Shown in pieces: positions 18,007 through 26,407 of a DNA stretch of 64,000 nt. Under the pieces are notes generated by a model. The model was not told the origin of the DNA, made no database searches, and was given only the letters and a program-made list of their open reading frames with translations. The position numbers and the translations under genes were made by a program. Numbering within the stretch: the first letter of the stretch is position 1; the number at the start of each line of letters is the position of its first letter. Source of the stretch: Janthinobacterium lividum (GTDB lineage Bacteria; Pseudomonadota; Gammaproteobacteria; Burkholderiales; Burkholderiaceae_D); contig NZ_CP139976.1 in NCBI RefSeq assembly GCF_034424625.1, forward strand, positions 496,001 through 560,000, in the 5' to 3' direction.

Positions 18007-18948
18007 ATGGATACCCTCAACCCCAACTGGTTCTTGCGAGCCCGCCTGAAGACACGGCAATTGCTGCTGTTGATCGCCCTTGACGAGCAGCGCAACATCC
18101 ACCGCGCGGCGGAAGAATTGCACATGACGCAGCCGGCGGCGTCCAAGCAAATCAAGGACCTGGAAGAGATGCTGGACGTGCGCCTGTTCGACAGGTTGCC
18201 GCGCGGCATGGAGCCGACCATCTACGGCGAGACGATGATACGCCACGCGCGCATGGCCCTGACGAGCCTGTCGCTGGCGCATGACGACATCGTCGCCCTG
18301 AAGTCGGGCTTGACGGGCCAGGTGGAAGTGGGCGTCATCATGACGCCGGCCATGGCCTTGCTGCCGCGCGCGATCGCCCGCATCAAGCAGCAGGCGCCGC
18401 TGATGCGCATCGGCGTGCACCTGGAGCACAGCAATACCCTGATGGACATGCTGCAGCACGGCACCCTGGACTTCATGATCGGGCGCATCCTGGAAAAGGA
18501 AAGCAGCGCCGGCCTCATCTACGAGGAATTGACGGAAGAGCCGGCCAGCGCCGTGGCGCGCAATGGCCATCCGCTGCTGTCGCGCAAGAATCTGCAATTG
18601 AAAGACCTGGCGGGCCAGCCGTGGATCTTGCCGCCGCAAGGCAGCATCCTGCGCCACCGCTTCGACATGATGTTCCGCCGCGCGGGGCAGGAGCCGCCTG
18701 TCGACGTGGTCGACACGACGGCTTTGCTGCTGATTACGTCCTTGCTGCAGCAAACGGACTCGCTGCACGTGATGCCGACGGAAGTGGCCCATTACTACGA
18801 ATCGTTGAACGTGCTGAGCATTTTGCCCATCGAATTGCCGTGCAAGATGGATGCGTTCGGCATCATCCGCCAGCAGGATCATTTATTGTCGCCGGGGGCG
18901 GATATGCTGCTCAAAGCTGTACGCGCGACCGCCGCGGACATGTATTGA
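18007..18948 (+). CDS. LysR-family regulator of the arabinose island (GbpR-like)
   Basis: A 313-aa regulator. Residues ~17-75 form the winged helix-turn-helix (RQLLLLIALDEQRNIHRAAEEL, MTQPAASKQIKDLEEML), followed by a two-lobed effector domain. The N-terminal NWFLRARLKTRQLLLL resembles GbpR, which controls sugar-binding-protein operons in Agrobacterium and Azospirillum. It is transcribed with the island, after the transporter operon. Three matching palindromes at 1666, 12237 and 17982 are its likely sites. The effector is probably a pentose or an intermediate (inferred). Confidence 0.9.
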   Translation: MDTLNPNWFLRARLKTRQLLLLIALDEQRNIHRAAEELHMTQPAASKQIKDLEEMLDVRLFDRLPRGMEPTIYGETMIRHARMALTSLSLAHDDIVALKSGLTGQVEVGVIMTPAMALLPRAIARIKQQAPLMRIGVHLEHSNTLMDMLQHGTLDFMIGRILEKESSAGLIYEELTEEPASAVARNGHPLLSRKNLQLKDLAGQPWILPPQGSILRHRFDMMFRRAGQEPPVDVVDTTALLLITSLLQQTDSLHVMPTEVAHYYESLNVLSILPIELPCKMDAFGIIRQQDHLLSPGADMLLKAVRATAADMY

Positions 18949-18960
18949 CGATCACCCAAT

Positions 18961-19039
18961 AAAACGTCCATGGCGTTGTTGCCGTGCCTTGTCGTACATT
19001 CGTACTGCCTGCGGCACGGCGCCTAGCCCTGAACATTTT
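18961..19039 (+). repeat. Structured intergenic repeat, copy B
   Basis: Starts 12 bp after the LysR stop. It keeps the common flanks (AAAACGTCCATGGCGTTGTTG on the left, CGCCTAGCCCTGAACATTTT on the right) and the CGTAC...CGTAC apex. The inner stem is GCCGTGCC (18981-18988) with GGCACGGC (19013-19020), different in sequence from copies A and C but still perfectly paired. Confidence 0.85.
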
Positions 19040-19079
19040 CTTCGGCGCCGTCACCAACTTCGGGGATTTTTACCGCCAA

Positions 19080-19106
19080 TTAATCGGGCACTTCAAAAAA
19101 GACAGG
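19080..19106 (-). pseudogene. Remnant 3' end of a paralogue of the neighbouring 2OG-oxygenase-like gene
   Basis: Read on the minus strand this 27-bp stretch ends in codons for FFEVPD and a stop, the same last residues as the gene ending at 19158. The DNA matches closely (TTAATCGGGCACTTCAAA against TTAATCCGGCACCTCAAA). It is separated from the intact gene by a REP-like palindrome. The simplest reading is that a tandem copy was lost and only its last codons remain. Confidence 0.45.
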
Positions 19107-19109
19107 TAG

Positions 19110-19139
19110 GTCGGATTAGCCCGCAGGGCGTAATCCGAC
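19110..19139. repeat. REP-like palindrome
   Basis: GTCGGATTA (19110-19118) and TAATCCGAC (19131-19139) are perfect inverted arms around GCCC-GCA-GGGC. This GTCGGATTA/TAATCCGAC type of extragenic palindrome is widespread in Proteobacteria. It lies between the paralogue remnant and the 3' end of the intact gene. Confidence 0.75.
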
Positions 19140-19157
19140 AATACTCGTGCAGCATGC

Positions 19158-20423
19158 TTAATCCGGCACCTCAAAGAAAAACAGCTGCACCAGTCTGCCA
19201 TTTTCCGGCGTGTCGCCAAACACATTGCTGATCGAGTGAAAGTAATGGCCCTTGTACACGATCAGGCGATTGTGGCGCATGGGCACTTCCAGCAGCGCTT
19301 GCCAACTGTCGCGCTGTTCCTGCAAGTCATTGAATTTCTGTACTTTACTGTTCGGCAGCCAGCGCTTCTGGAAATCCTTGAAGCTGGCATAGCCGCCCGC
19401 TTTCACGTCCGCCTCGGGCAGTCTCCGGTACCAGCCGCTGGGCTGGTGGCGCCAGAACGTGGTGCCGCCCTGGCATTGCTCGGGCGGGTTCAGATACAGC
19501 ACGCCTGCATAGAAATTGAAATTGTTGCCCGTCTCATTGTCCACGTGGATATCCGTGCGCGCCATCGCGTCCGCATAGCTGAGGCGGTACGAGCCATTGT
19601 CGGGCGAAATGAAACGGATGGGGCGGCCCAGTGCCGTGGCGATGCGCTCCATGATGGCTTGACTGGGCTGGCCCGCCGTCTGGCTGCCCGGATAGTTTTG
19701 TCCCGCATAGCGCTGCTGCTCGAATGGCAACGCCAGCGCCTGCGCGCGCCAGGCGGCCGGGTCGGGCAGGAAATCGTCGAGGATGTGCAAGTCCGTTTCG
19801 CGGATAAAATCGTGCAGGGTGTCCGCGACATTGAGCGGCGTCAATGTCTCTGCCTGTTCCGCTTGCGGACTGGCAAAGCCGATGCAGCACGTTTGCGCCA
19901 GCGCAGGATGCAGCGCCAGGCCTTGCGCGTAGCGGGCCAGCGCCAGTTCCTGCTGTCCCGTGCGGTAGTACAGCTCGGCCAGTCCCTGCAGGGTTTGCCA
20001 GCGCTGCGGACGCAGGGCATGGGCCCGTTCCAGCTCGGCGATGGTGTCCGCCAGCTGCTGTTTGCCCATCAGCAATTCGGCATGGCTGATGGCGAAATCG
20101 TGTTCGTGCGGCGCCAGCCGCGCCGCCGTGGCGTAGCTGGCCAGCGCCGCCTCGTTGTCCGTGCCGCGCAACACATTACCGAGGTTGTAGTGGAACAGGG
20201 CATTGTCGGGCTGTTGCTTGAGCGACAGTTTTAACAGGCCCAGGCCGATGGTGCCCTGACCCAGTTCCAGCATCGCCAGGCCCTGGAAATGCTGTGCTTC
20301 GGCCAGGGCCGGGTTCAGTTTATGGGCGGCCTGGTAGGCGTTGATCGCCTCGATCAGCTTGCCCGCCTGCTGCAGCCGTTGCCCGTTTGCCAGATGTTGT
20401 TCCGCCAGTGTCTGTTCGCCCAT
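19158..20423 (-). CDS. TPR protein with C-terminal 2OG-Fe(II) oxygenase-like domain
   Basis: A 421-aa protein. Residues ~1-185 are tetratricopeptide repeats (AINAYQAAHKLNPALAEAQ, HYNLGNVLRG, ALARYAQGLALHPALAQ). Residues ~205-421 look like the DUF6445 group of the cupin/2OG-oxygenase fold: the pair His-x-Asp in TDIHVDNE, a distal His in GHYFHSISNVFGD, and Arg in NGRLVQLFFFE could hold Fe(II) and 2-oxoglutarate. No signal peptide, so cytoplasmic. Substrate unknown; peptide or metabolite hydroxylation is conceivable. It is last in a leftward run that starts with the caspase-like gene. A C-terminal remnant of a related gene lies just beyond. Confidence 0.75.
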   Translation of the reverse strand: MGEQTLAEQHLANGQRLQQAGKLIEAINAYQAAHKLNPALAEAQHFQGLAMLELGQGTIGLGLLKLSLKQQPDNALFHYNLGNVLRGTDNEAALASYATAARLAPHEHDFAISHAELLMGKQQLADTIAELERAHALRPQRWQTLQGLAELYYRTGQQELALARYAQGLALHPALAQTCCIGFASPQAEQAETLTPLNVADTLHDFIRETDLHILDDFLPDPAAWRAQALALPFEQQRYAGQNYPGSQTAGQPSQAIMERIATALGRPIRFISPDNGSYRLSYADAMARTDIHVDNETGNNFNFYAGVLYLNPPEQCQGGTTFWRHQPSGWYRRLPEADVKAGGYASFKDFQKRWLPNSKVQKFNDLQEQRDSWQALLEVPMRHNRLIVYKGHYFHSISNVFGDTPENGRLVQLFFFEVPD

Positions 20424-20469
20424 GTCGCTATCCCGATGCAGTGTGGCGAACAGTGTAACCGAGCCCGTT

Positions 20470-21201
20470 CTACTGCGCCTGGCTGACGGGAATTTCTTCT
20501 CCGTTCAGCTTGATCGCCACCTTGACGATCTGCGCCTTGACCTGATGGCTGGCCATGTCCGCTTCCTGGGCGTAGGCGTACACGACGATGGCGAAGTCCT
20601 TGTAGCCGCTGCGCGCCGCCTCGATCTTGCGCGCCGCCTCCTGGCCCACCTTCAGCAGCGAATAACCGTCGCCATTCGTGAATGCCAGCTTGTAGTCGCC
20701 GTTGTCGTACATGTAGTAATACGTGCCCGCTTCGGCGAACTTGGCGGGGAAGGCGGCCTTGTCCATGGCGTACGGGGACAGCGCGCCCTGGCCATTGATC
20801 TGGTAGCGCAGGTAGCGCCTGGTTTTCGCTTCGCTGACCTTGGCGTCGATCTGCGGTTTCAGGGCGTCGAGCACTTCCTGCTTGCGGAAGGCATCGTTGC
20901 TGCCCGCATATTCGCGCGAGATGCGCTGCGCCACGGCCGCATAGTCGGGCGGCACGCCGGACAGGGCGATGTAGCTGTACATCAACTGGTTGCCGCTGGT
21001 GATGTCGACATAGCTGGCGCTTGGCGTGGCGGCGTCCGCTTGCGGCAGGCTGGCGGCGGCCGCTTTTACCTGCGCCTTGGCGGCCAGGTCCGCGACATTC
21101 GCGGCGACGGGGGCAGAGGCGGCTGGTGTGGCGGTGTCGTTCTTGCCGCAGGCGGACAGGAGCACGGCGATGGCGAGAAGGGCGGAGAAAGTGCGGTTCA
21201 T
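20470..21201 (-). CDS. Lipoprotein of unknown function
   Basis: A 243-aa protein with a lipoprotein leader (lipobox LSAC, Cys18). A ~40-residue Ala-rich linker follows, then a globular domain with SYVDITSGNQLMYSYIAL, KTRRYLRYQINGQG and YYYMYDNGDYKLAF. The start at 21201 is taken because it opens the lipoprotein signal; the frame stays open further upstream but that part overlaps the preceding gene. No function is recognised. It sits 35 bp after the membrane-protein gene and probably shares its transcript. Confidence 0.75.
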   Translation of the reverse strand: MNRTFSALLAIAVLLSACGKNDTATPAASAPVAANVADLAAKAQVKAAAASLPQADAATPSASYVDITSGNQLMYSYIALSGVPPDYAAVAQRISREYAGSNDAFRKQEVLDALKPQIDAKVSEAKTRRYLRYQINGQGALSPYAMDKAAFPAKFAEAGTYYYMYDNGDYKLAFTNGDGYSLLKVGQEAARKIEAARSGYKDFAIVVYAYAQEADMASHQVKAQIVKVAIKLNGEEIPVSQAQ

Positions 21202-21236
21202 GGTATTTCCTTCAGTATGGATGTGTAAGAGGTGAC

Positions 21237-22058
21237 TTAGCCGACGGTTTTGCGTTTGTATTCGCCATAACCGTAAGCGGCCAGGACAATGCTGGCGGCC
21301 AGCACCAGGTAAAAGCCGATGCCGAACGAGAGTCCCTGCCAGACCTGCCCCAGCATTTCGCTGGCCATCTGCTCTGCCATGCGGGCCGCGCGCGAGCCCA
21401 TGATGCCGCCCATGGCGTTGCCCGCGTCGCTGACGGCGCCCTTGATCTTGAGGAACAGCAAGCTGCTGTGGATGACGACGAACAGCAGCGGCGCGCACTT
21501 GCCCAGCGCCGCTTTCGGGTGGCTGCTGGCCATGGTGGCGCAGCAGGCGGCAATGGCCAGCAGGAAGAAGAATTGTGCCGAGGTAAAACCGCCGCCGCCA
21601 TCGCGGGCAAAGCTTTCCAGGCTGTCGGCGGACAGGCCCAGCAGCTGCCAATAGGTGCGAGAAACGGAGGCGAACAGGCGGATGCCGATGGTGTTGAAGA
21701 CAAAGGCGCCGGCGATCAAGACGCCCAGGCTGGCCAGCACCTTGATGCCCAGGGCGGACACGGCCTGACCCCACAGCTGCTGGCCCTTGTCGCGCGCCAG
21801 TTTCGCCGCGCCGGCCATCTCTTCCTGCGCCAGTTGCTGCGTTGCCACGGCGCTGACGGTGGCGAGGCCGCCTGCGTCATCGAAGCGCACGTCGACGACG
21901 GCATTGATGGCGGGCGCCACGTCCGAACGCCAATGCGTGGCCACGTCGAAGGCATGTTGAATGCCGGCCACGCTGACGGAACCTTGTCCGCTTGCTTGGT
22001 AGGCGAGGATGCGGCCCCGTTGGCCGGTGGTGATTGCTGCTGGGCTGGATGGTTGCAT
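21237..22058 (-). CDS. Membrane protein of unknown function with N-terminal soluble domain
   Basis: A 273-aa protein. Residues ~14-65 (GRILAYQASGQGSVSVAGIQHAFDV...VVDVRFDD) look like a small beta-barrel resembling cold-shock/OB domains. About four hydrophobic segments follow: ~104-125, ~160-180, ~185-205 and ~240-262. A Gly-rich loop (ARDGGGGF) and an amphipathic stretch (GGIMGSRAARMAEQMASEML) separate them. I do not recognise the family. It lies between the caspase-like gene and the lipoprotein gene on the same strand. Confidence 0.7.
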   Translation of the reverse strand: MQPSSPAAITTGQRGRILAYQASGQGSVSVAGIQHAFDVATHWRSDVAPAINAVVDVRFDDAGGLATVSAVATQQLAQEEMAGAAKLARDKGQQLWGQAVSALGIKVLASLGVLIAGAFVFNTIGIRLFASVSRTYWQLLGLSADSLESFARDGGGGFTSAQFFFLLAIAACCATMASSHPKAALGKCAPLLFVVIHSSLLFLKIKGAVSDAGNAMGGIMGSRAARMAEQMASEMLGQVWQGLSFGIGFYLVLAASIVLAAYGYGEYKRKTVG

Positions 22059-22143
22059 GGGATTTCCCTGGTCACTGTCATGCTGTATTGCATGTACCCA
22101 CGGATAACGGGGGCAGTTCAGGGAAATCCAAAATTATTTGGAA

Positions 22144-23523
22144 TTATTTTTTCGGCGGCTGCATCAGGTCCTTGGCGGCGCCCTGGTAATCCTTCATCAA
22201 GCCCATGAAGGCGTCCTGCAAATGCCGGGCAGCATCCTGCGGCGGCGCGCCCGTGCGCCGCGCCAGGTCGAATTTATACGCGTGCGCGGCCGTGTAGCCG
22301 GCCTGCGAGGCGGCGTCCAGCAGCACGCCCGCCCGTTTCAGCGAGGCTGGGTCACCTTTGACCATCAGCAATTCCGCCAGATAGGTCTGGGCGATGGGAA
22401 AGTCTTTCGCGGCGGCTTTTTCCAGCCACTGCATGCCCGCCTTCGGCTGTTTGATGCCCGCGTCGCCGCCGCCGATGCCATAGCCGAGGGCCGTCAGCGC
22501 CACCAGGTCCCCGCCGCGCGCGCGCTTTTCCAGTTGCTGGCGGGGAAACGGACGGGCCGCGATCTGCATGCGGATTTCATAGTTGATGTCTTGCAGCACG
22601 TTGCCTGGCCACACCTTGGCACCGGATGCGGCAGGCTTCTCCACCGTCGGGGCAGGCGCCCGCATGCCGTTGTTGCCCGATGCCAGTACGCCCGGCGCCG
22701 GCGGGCTGACGCCCTTGCCGCTGCCCATGTTCAGTACCAGCCGTGCCGACGTTTCGCCAAACGACACGCGGGGCTTTTGCACGTCGTGCGTCATGGCGGC
22801 GACGCGTGCCGCCACTTGCGAAAATACGTCGCCCATGGACAGGCCCGGTGCGTCGAGCGCGTCGAGCAGGGCGCTCGTATAGGGACTGTTGCGCGAATCA
22901 GGCGACCAGAAATCGCGCGCCAGGGCACCGGGACCGGCTGAATAGGCGATCACCACGCCGCGTGGCGCTTGCGTGTCGGCAAAGCCATGGCTGGCCGCAT
23001 TGCCGCCGCCGGGAACCACTGCGGCGCCGCCGCGCGTATATTCCTGGCGGCAAGCGTCAAGGATCAGCACGGCGCCGCGCGCGCCCGTGCGCTGCAAGTC
23101 GCCCGCCAGGCTGGAAACGGACACGCCCTGCGCGGCAATGGCGGCCGCACTGAGCGCATTCATGTTCGCGCCCAGCGGCAGCACATAATTGGCTTCGCCC
23201 GCCTGCGCGCCGTGGCCCGCGTAAAACACGAGGGCGATATCGGCGCCGCGCGCCTGTGTGGAAAACTCGGCCGAGGCCTTTTGCAGCTGTGCCGCATTGA
23301 TGTCCGTGCGCAACAGCACTTCAAAGCCCAGGCGGCGCAAGCGCTCGGCCATGGCGCGTGCATCGTTCACGGGGTTCAGCAAGGGTTGCGGATAGGCAGC
23401 GTTGCCGATCACCAGGGCGATGCGCTTGCCGGAACCGCTGGCGGCGGTCCCCACGGCCGCTTGCACGACATTGCCGCAGAGTAAAAAGATGAGGCTCAAA
23501 AACAGGGGAATCAGGCGATGCAT
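22144..23523 (-). CDS. Secreted caspase-family (metacaspase-like, peptidase C14) protein with Sel1-like repeats
   Basis: A 459-aa protein with a signal peptide (MHRLIPLFLSLIFLLCGNVVQA). The caspase p20 core follows: RIALVIGNAAYP, His104 in YAGHGAQAG and Cys158 in LDACRQE, so the catalytic dyad is complete. The C-terminal ~150 residues hold Sel1/TPR-like repeats (ALGYGIGGGDAGIKQPKAGMQWLEKAAAKD, AQTYLAELL). The start at 23523 is chosen for the leader; upstream in-frame codons lack it. Periplasmic caspase-fold proteases of bacteria are poorly understood. It is transcribed divergently from the sigma-like gene at 23711. Confidence 0.88.
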   Translation of the reverse strand: MHRLIPLFLSLIFLLCGNVVQAAVGTAASGSGKRIALVIGNAAYPQPLLNPVNDARAMAERLRRLGFEVLLRTDINAAQLQKASAEFSTQARGADIALVFYAGHGAQAGEANYVLPLGANMNALSAAAIAAQGVSVSSLAGDLQRTGARGAVLILDACRQEYTRGGAAVVPGGGNAASHGFADTQAPRGVVIAYSAGPGALARDFWSPDSRNSPYTSALLDALDAPGLSMGDVFSQVAARVAAMTHDVQKPRVSFGETSARLVLNMGSGKGVSPPAPGVLASGNNGMRAPAPTVEKPAASGAKVWPGNVLQDINYEIRMQIAARPFPRQQLEKRARGGDLVALTALGYGIGGGDAGIKQPKAGMQWLEKAAAKDFPIAQTYLAELLMVKGDPASLKRAGVLLDAASQAGYTAAHAYKFDLARRTGAPPQDAARHLQDAFMGLMKDYQGAAKDLMQPPKK

Positions 23524-23710
23524 CGGGGTCTCGGGGATTGTCGTGTGAGTAACAAAAGTTAGCGATTTCCAGTACGGTATGAGAAAATTGCCTAAATGCA
23601 TTTTACCTGACTGACAAGTTTGTCTTGTTGTCCAGCGTATTTCCTCTTTACCGGCCAGCCTCGCTCCCGGCCAGTGGCGCGCGCCGCCCCAACACACGAT
23701 CGGACCGGCT
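23524..23710. promoter_or_regulatory. Divergent promoter region, caspase-like gene / sigma-like operon
   Basis: This 187-bp gap must hold promoters for both directions. It contains the inverted repeat GACAA-GT-TTGTC (23613-23624) in an AT-richer stretch, and a direct repeat CCGGCCAG (two copies, 16-base period, near 23650). No clear -35/-10 pair could be assigned. Confidence 0.35.
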
Positions 23711-24475
23711 GTGCAATCGGAACAATTTGAACGGATTCATGCTTTCTGGACCCGCCGCCCGCAGCTGACACAAGGCGAACTGGGCGAGTTTTACCAGCGT
23801 GTCATCGCCGCGCTGACGCCATGCCGCCCGCGCGAGGCGGCGTCGCTGGGCGATTCACTGGCCGACTTGCGCCACCAGTTCTTTATTGAAAAAGTCCTCC
23901 ACAGCGATAGTGACGCGGCGCCTCACCACGTCGGCGCCCTGTTTTTGTACTTCAAGCGCTTCATCATCGACCAGCTGCGCAAGCAGCGCATCGAGGAGGA
24001 TGCCGATGCGCAAGAAGGCTGCGAACTGCGCGCACCCGACGCCTATGCGGAAGCGCTGCGCGATTACCGGCTCACGCCACAGCAGGTGCGCGAGGCGGCA
24101 GACAGTTTTATCACCACCTTGCCGCGTGACTTGATCTTGCTGCTGCGCCATTGCGGTTGCGGCGGCATGCCGGTCAAGGAACTGGCCGAGCAGATCGCTT
24201 CCGCGCATTACCACGGCGGCAAGCTGGGCCTGGTGCACAGGCAGAAGGACGATCCTGCCAGCGCGGGACGCCAGATTGTCGAGCCGGCCCACCGCGCCAC
24301 CTTGCTGGGCAGCTGGGTCTTGAGCCTGCTCAAGCTGCGCGTGGGGGACTCCTTGGCCGCGCGCGACATGCAGGCGGCGCAAATAGTTTTGGATATTTTA
24401 TGTGTGGCCGCGTTATCCCTGCACATGGACCCCGTGTCCACCCACCCGAATACTGATGAAAGGCCATCGGCATGA
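23711..24475 (+). CDS. Sigma-70-factor-like protein
   Basis: A 254-aa protein starting with GTG. The middle part (HQFFIEKVLHSD...HVGALFLYFKRFIIDQLRKQR, residues ~56-97) resembles sigma region 2, and LLLRHCGCGGMPVKELAEQI (~146-165) resembles the region 4 helix-turn-helix, both divergent from standard ECF factors. Its stop overlaps the next start by 4 bp, and that gene codes for a single-pass membrane protein, an arrangement typical of sigma/anti-sigma pairs. A non-sigma DNA-binding role is possible; the assignment rests on pattern only. Confidence 0.55.
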   Translation: MQSEQFERIHAFWTRRPQLTQGELGEFYQRVIAALTPCRPREAASLGDSLADLRHQFFIEKVLHSDSDAAPHHVGALFLYFKRFIIDQLRKQRIEEDADAQEGCELRAPDAYAEALRDYRLTPQQVREAADSFITTLPRDLILLLRHCGCGGMPVKELAEQIASAHYHGGKLGLVHRQKDDPASAGRQIVEPAHRATLLGSWVLSLLKLRVGDSLAARDMQAAQIVLDILCVAALSLHMDPVSTHPNTDERPSA

Positions 24476-25515
24476 CTGCATTGACGCCCACACTGGCCAT
24501 CGTTGCCGCGCGCCTGCCGTCGCCACCGTCTTCCATCGACATGCTGGACGACGAGGTGGCGGGCGATACCCCCGACTGGCGCGACATTCCCGTGCCGGAA
24601 CACGTGATGCAACGCTTCGCGCGCCGCAGCGACGCCGCACCGCTGGCAGCAAGGCCCATCGCCGGTGGACAGATTCACCTGCTGGCGCGCCGTCCCGGCT
24701 TCGGCGCCGTGCTGCTCGACGCCTGGGACAGCACGCGGCAGTGCTGGCGCGGCTGGCTCGTCACGCCCGATACGGCGTATGCGGATGCCTGCGGCCTGGT
24801 GGTCGAGGAGCGCGACGCGCCCGCTGATCCGCGCGCCGGCCTGGTGCTGTGCGACATGCCGGTGACCCTGGCCGTGACGGACCTGGGTGCCTGCCTGGGC
24901 GTGTTCAGCCAGGAACGCCTGCAGGCGGCGCGCTGGCTGGAAACGCATGGCCGGGCGAACGGGGCGGGGGTAGCTGCGGCACCGGGTGTGATCGCCCGCG
25001 TGGCCTTGCCCGGCGACGATTACGTCTTGACGGGCACGCCGCTGTCTAGCGAGCTGGGCAAGGATGGCCGCGTGGCGTACCGGCAATTGCTGCGCCAGGG
25101 GCTGCAGCAATTGCAGATCGCTTCGGCCGATGCGGCCGCATCCCAAACGACGGCACCGATATCGAGGCCTGTGCAGGCAGCCAATGCGAACCGCTGGCTG
25201 AAGATCGTCACGGCCGTGGCCGCCAGCGTGATGGTGGTGCAATCGGCCTGGCTGTTCCTGCCGAAAGAGGGCGCCATCGTCGACCATGCGGAGTTCCGCA
25301 ATGGCGGCAGCGGCGTCGAGAAGGGCGTGCGCATGCGCGTGCTGTTCCGCGCCGAGGCCACGGAGGCGGAAATCCGCACCTGGCTGCAGCGCGAGCAGCT
25401 GGAAATCGTCGCCGGGCCGGACACCCTGGGCGCCTTCACCCTGCTGTCGCGCGACCGCCAGAAAGTCTTGCCGCCGCCAGGCCCGGGCAATCCGCTGGCC
25501 GTGATCAATCCCTGA
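24472..25515 (+). CDS. Single-pass membrane protein, possible anti-sigma partner
   Basis: A 347-aa protein with a cytoplasmic part of ~235 residues, one transmembrane helix at ~240-258 (IVTAVAASVMVVQSAWLF) and a periplasmic tail of ~85 residues (VRMRVLFRAEATEAEIRTWLQREQLEIVAGP). It overlaps the sigma-like gene by 4 bp. Topology and coupling suggest a membrane-held regulator of that protein; no zinc anti-sigma (ZAS) motif is seen. The tail resembles domains that sense or clamp proteins, but I cannot name the family. Confidence 0.6.
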   Translation: MTALTPTLAIVAARLPSPPSSIDMLDDEVAGDTPDWRDIPVPEHVMQRFARRSDAAPLAARPIAGGQIHLLARRPGFGAVLLDAWDSTRQCWRGWLVTPDTAYADACGLVVEERDAPADPRAGLVLCDMPVTLAVTDLGACLGVFSQERLQAARWLETHGRANGAGVAAAPGVIARVALPGDDYVLTGTPLSSELGKDGRVAYRQLLRQGLQQLQIASADAAASQTTAPISRPVQAANANRWLKIVTAVAASVMVVQSAWLFLPKEGAIVDHAEFRNGGSGVEKGVRMRVLFRAEATEAEIRTWLQREQLEIVAGPDTLGAFTLLSRDRQKVLPPPGPGNPLAVINP

Positions 25516-25542
25516 CCCCGAAATAAGAGAAAGTTATCGAGC

Positions 25543-26406
25543 ATGACAATGTATAAGAACTTTGCATCCGCGCACTGGCGCAAACTGGCCCTAGGCCTGG
25601 CTGCCGGCGTCCTGTTGACGGGCTGCGCCATGACGCCGAATGGCCGTGGCGGCGTGCTGGTGGGGCTGGATACGGCCGAGCTGTTCGGCACGCCGATTTC
25701 CACCTTCCGCCTGCGCGACGGCACGGAAGGCACCTTGCGCAAGGATCCGAAGGGCAAGTATTCGATCAAGCTGTCGCAGGCGTTCCGCGTCGTACCGCTG
25801 GACAAGGCCATCACGGCCCGCGTGGCGCGCGTGGAAAACGTGGGCGAGCGCACCGTCGTGATCGTGGAAACCCAGGAGCGCGGCTGCGCCTACCGCTATG
25901 AAGTGCTGGCCTTCCAGGGCACGGACGTGCTGCAGTGGACGGTCGGCAATTGCAAGGACCGCCCCCGCGTGGAGCTGGCGGCGGACGCCAAATCGCTGAA
26001 TATCGATTTCCCCAACTACAACCGCCTGTCGCGCATGATCTACACGGACAACCGCCTGCTCAACGCCAGCGTGGCCGTGCCGCCCGGCGTCGATACGCGC
26101 GCGCAGCCGTTTGCCGATGACGCCTTGCGCGCCACCGGTCCCGCCATCGCCACCATGCCCGGCAGCGACAGCGGCCGCGTGATCCCGGCGCCACCTGCCC
26201 CGGCATCGGCCCCGGCCCCTGCCGCCGCGCCGAAAGCGGGCAGCCGCGCCAGCGCCAAGGCGCGCCGCCAGGACACCCCGGCCAGGGCGGCGGCGCCCGC
26301 GTCCATCAGCCTGCCCGCGCCGCGTGCCGCAGCGGCAGCCCCGGCGGCGCCGATGATCTTCCAGGCTGAAGAGATCAAGCCTGTCGTCATCGATTTGAGG
26401 AAATAA
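25543..26406 (+). CDS. Lipoprotein of unknown function with Ala/Pro-rich tail
   Basis: A 287-aa protein with a lipobox LTGC (Cys28) after a long leader. Residues ~35-180 form a compact domain (VLVGLDTAELFGTPISTFRLRDG, ARVARVENVGERTVVIVETQERGCAYRYEVL). About 80 residues rich in Ala, Pro and Arg follow (~200-275), ending in FQAEEIKPVVIDLRK. The linker may span the periplasm. Start at 25543 or at the Met two codons on. It lies 27 bp after the membrane-protein gene and 1 bp before the next gene. Confidence 0.7.
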   Translation: MTMYKNFASAHWRKLALGLAAGVLLTGCAMTPNGRGGVLVGLDTAELFGTPISTFRLRDGTEGTLRKDPKGKYSIKLSQAFRVVPLDKAITARVARVENVGERTVVIVETQERGCAYRYEVLAFQGTDVLQWTVGNCKDRPRVELAADAKSLNIDFPNYNRLSRMIYTDNRLLNASVAVPPGVDTRAQPFADDALRATGPAIATMPGSDSGRVIPAPPAPASAPAPAAAPKAGSRASAKARRQDTPARAAAPASISLPAPRAAAAAPAAPMIFQAEEIKPVVIDLRK

Positions 26407-26407
26407 G

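Noticed and set aside
22144..23523. Caspase-like protein as effector of an anti-phage (CBASS/gasdermin-type) system
   Set aside because: It has a signal peptide and no nucleotidyltransferase, gasdermin or sensor gene adjoins it, so a periplasmic role is more likely.
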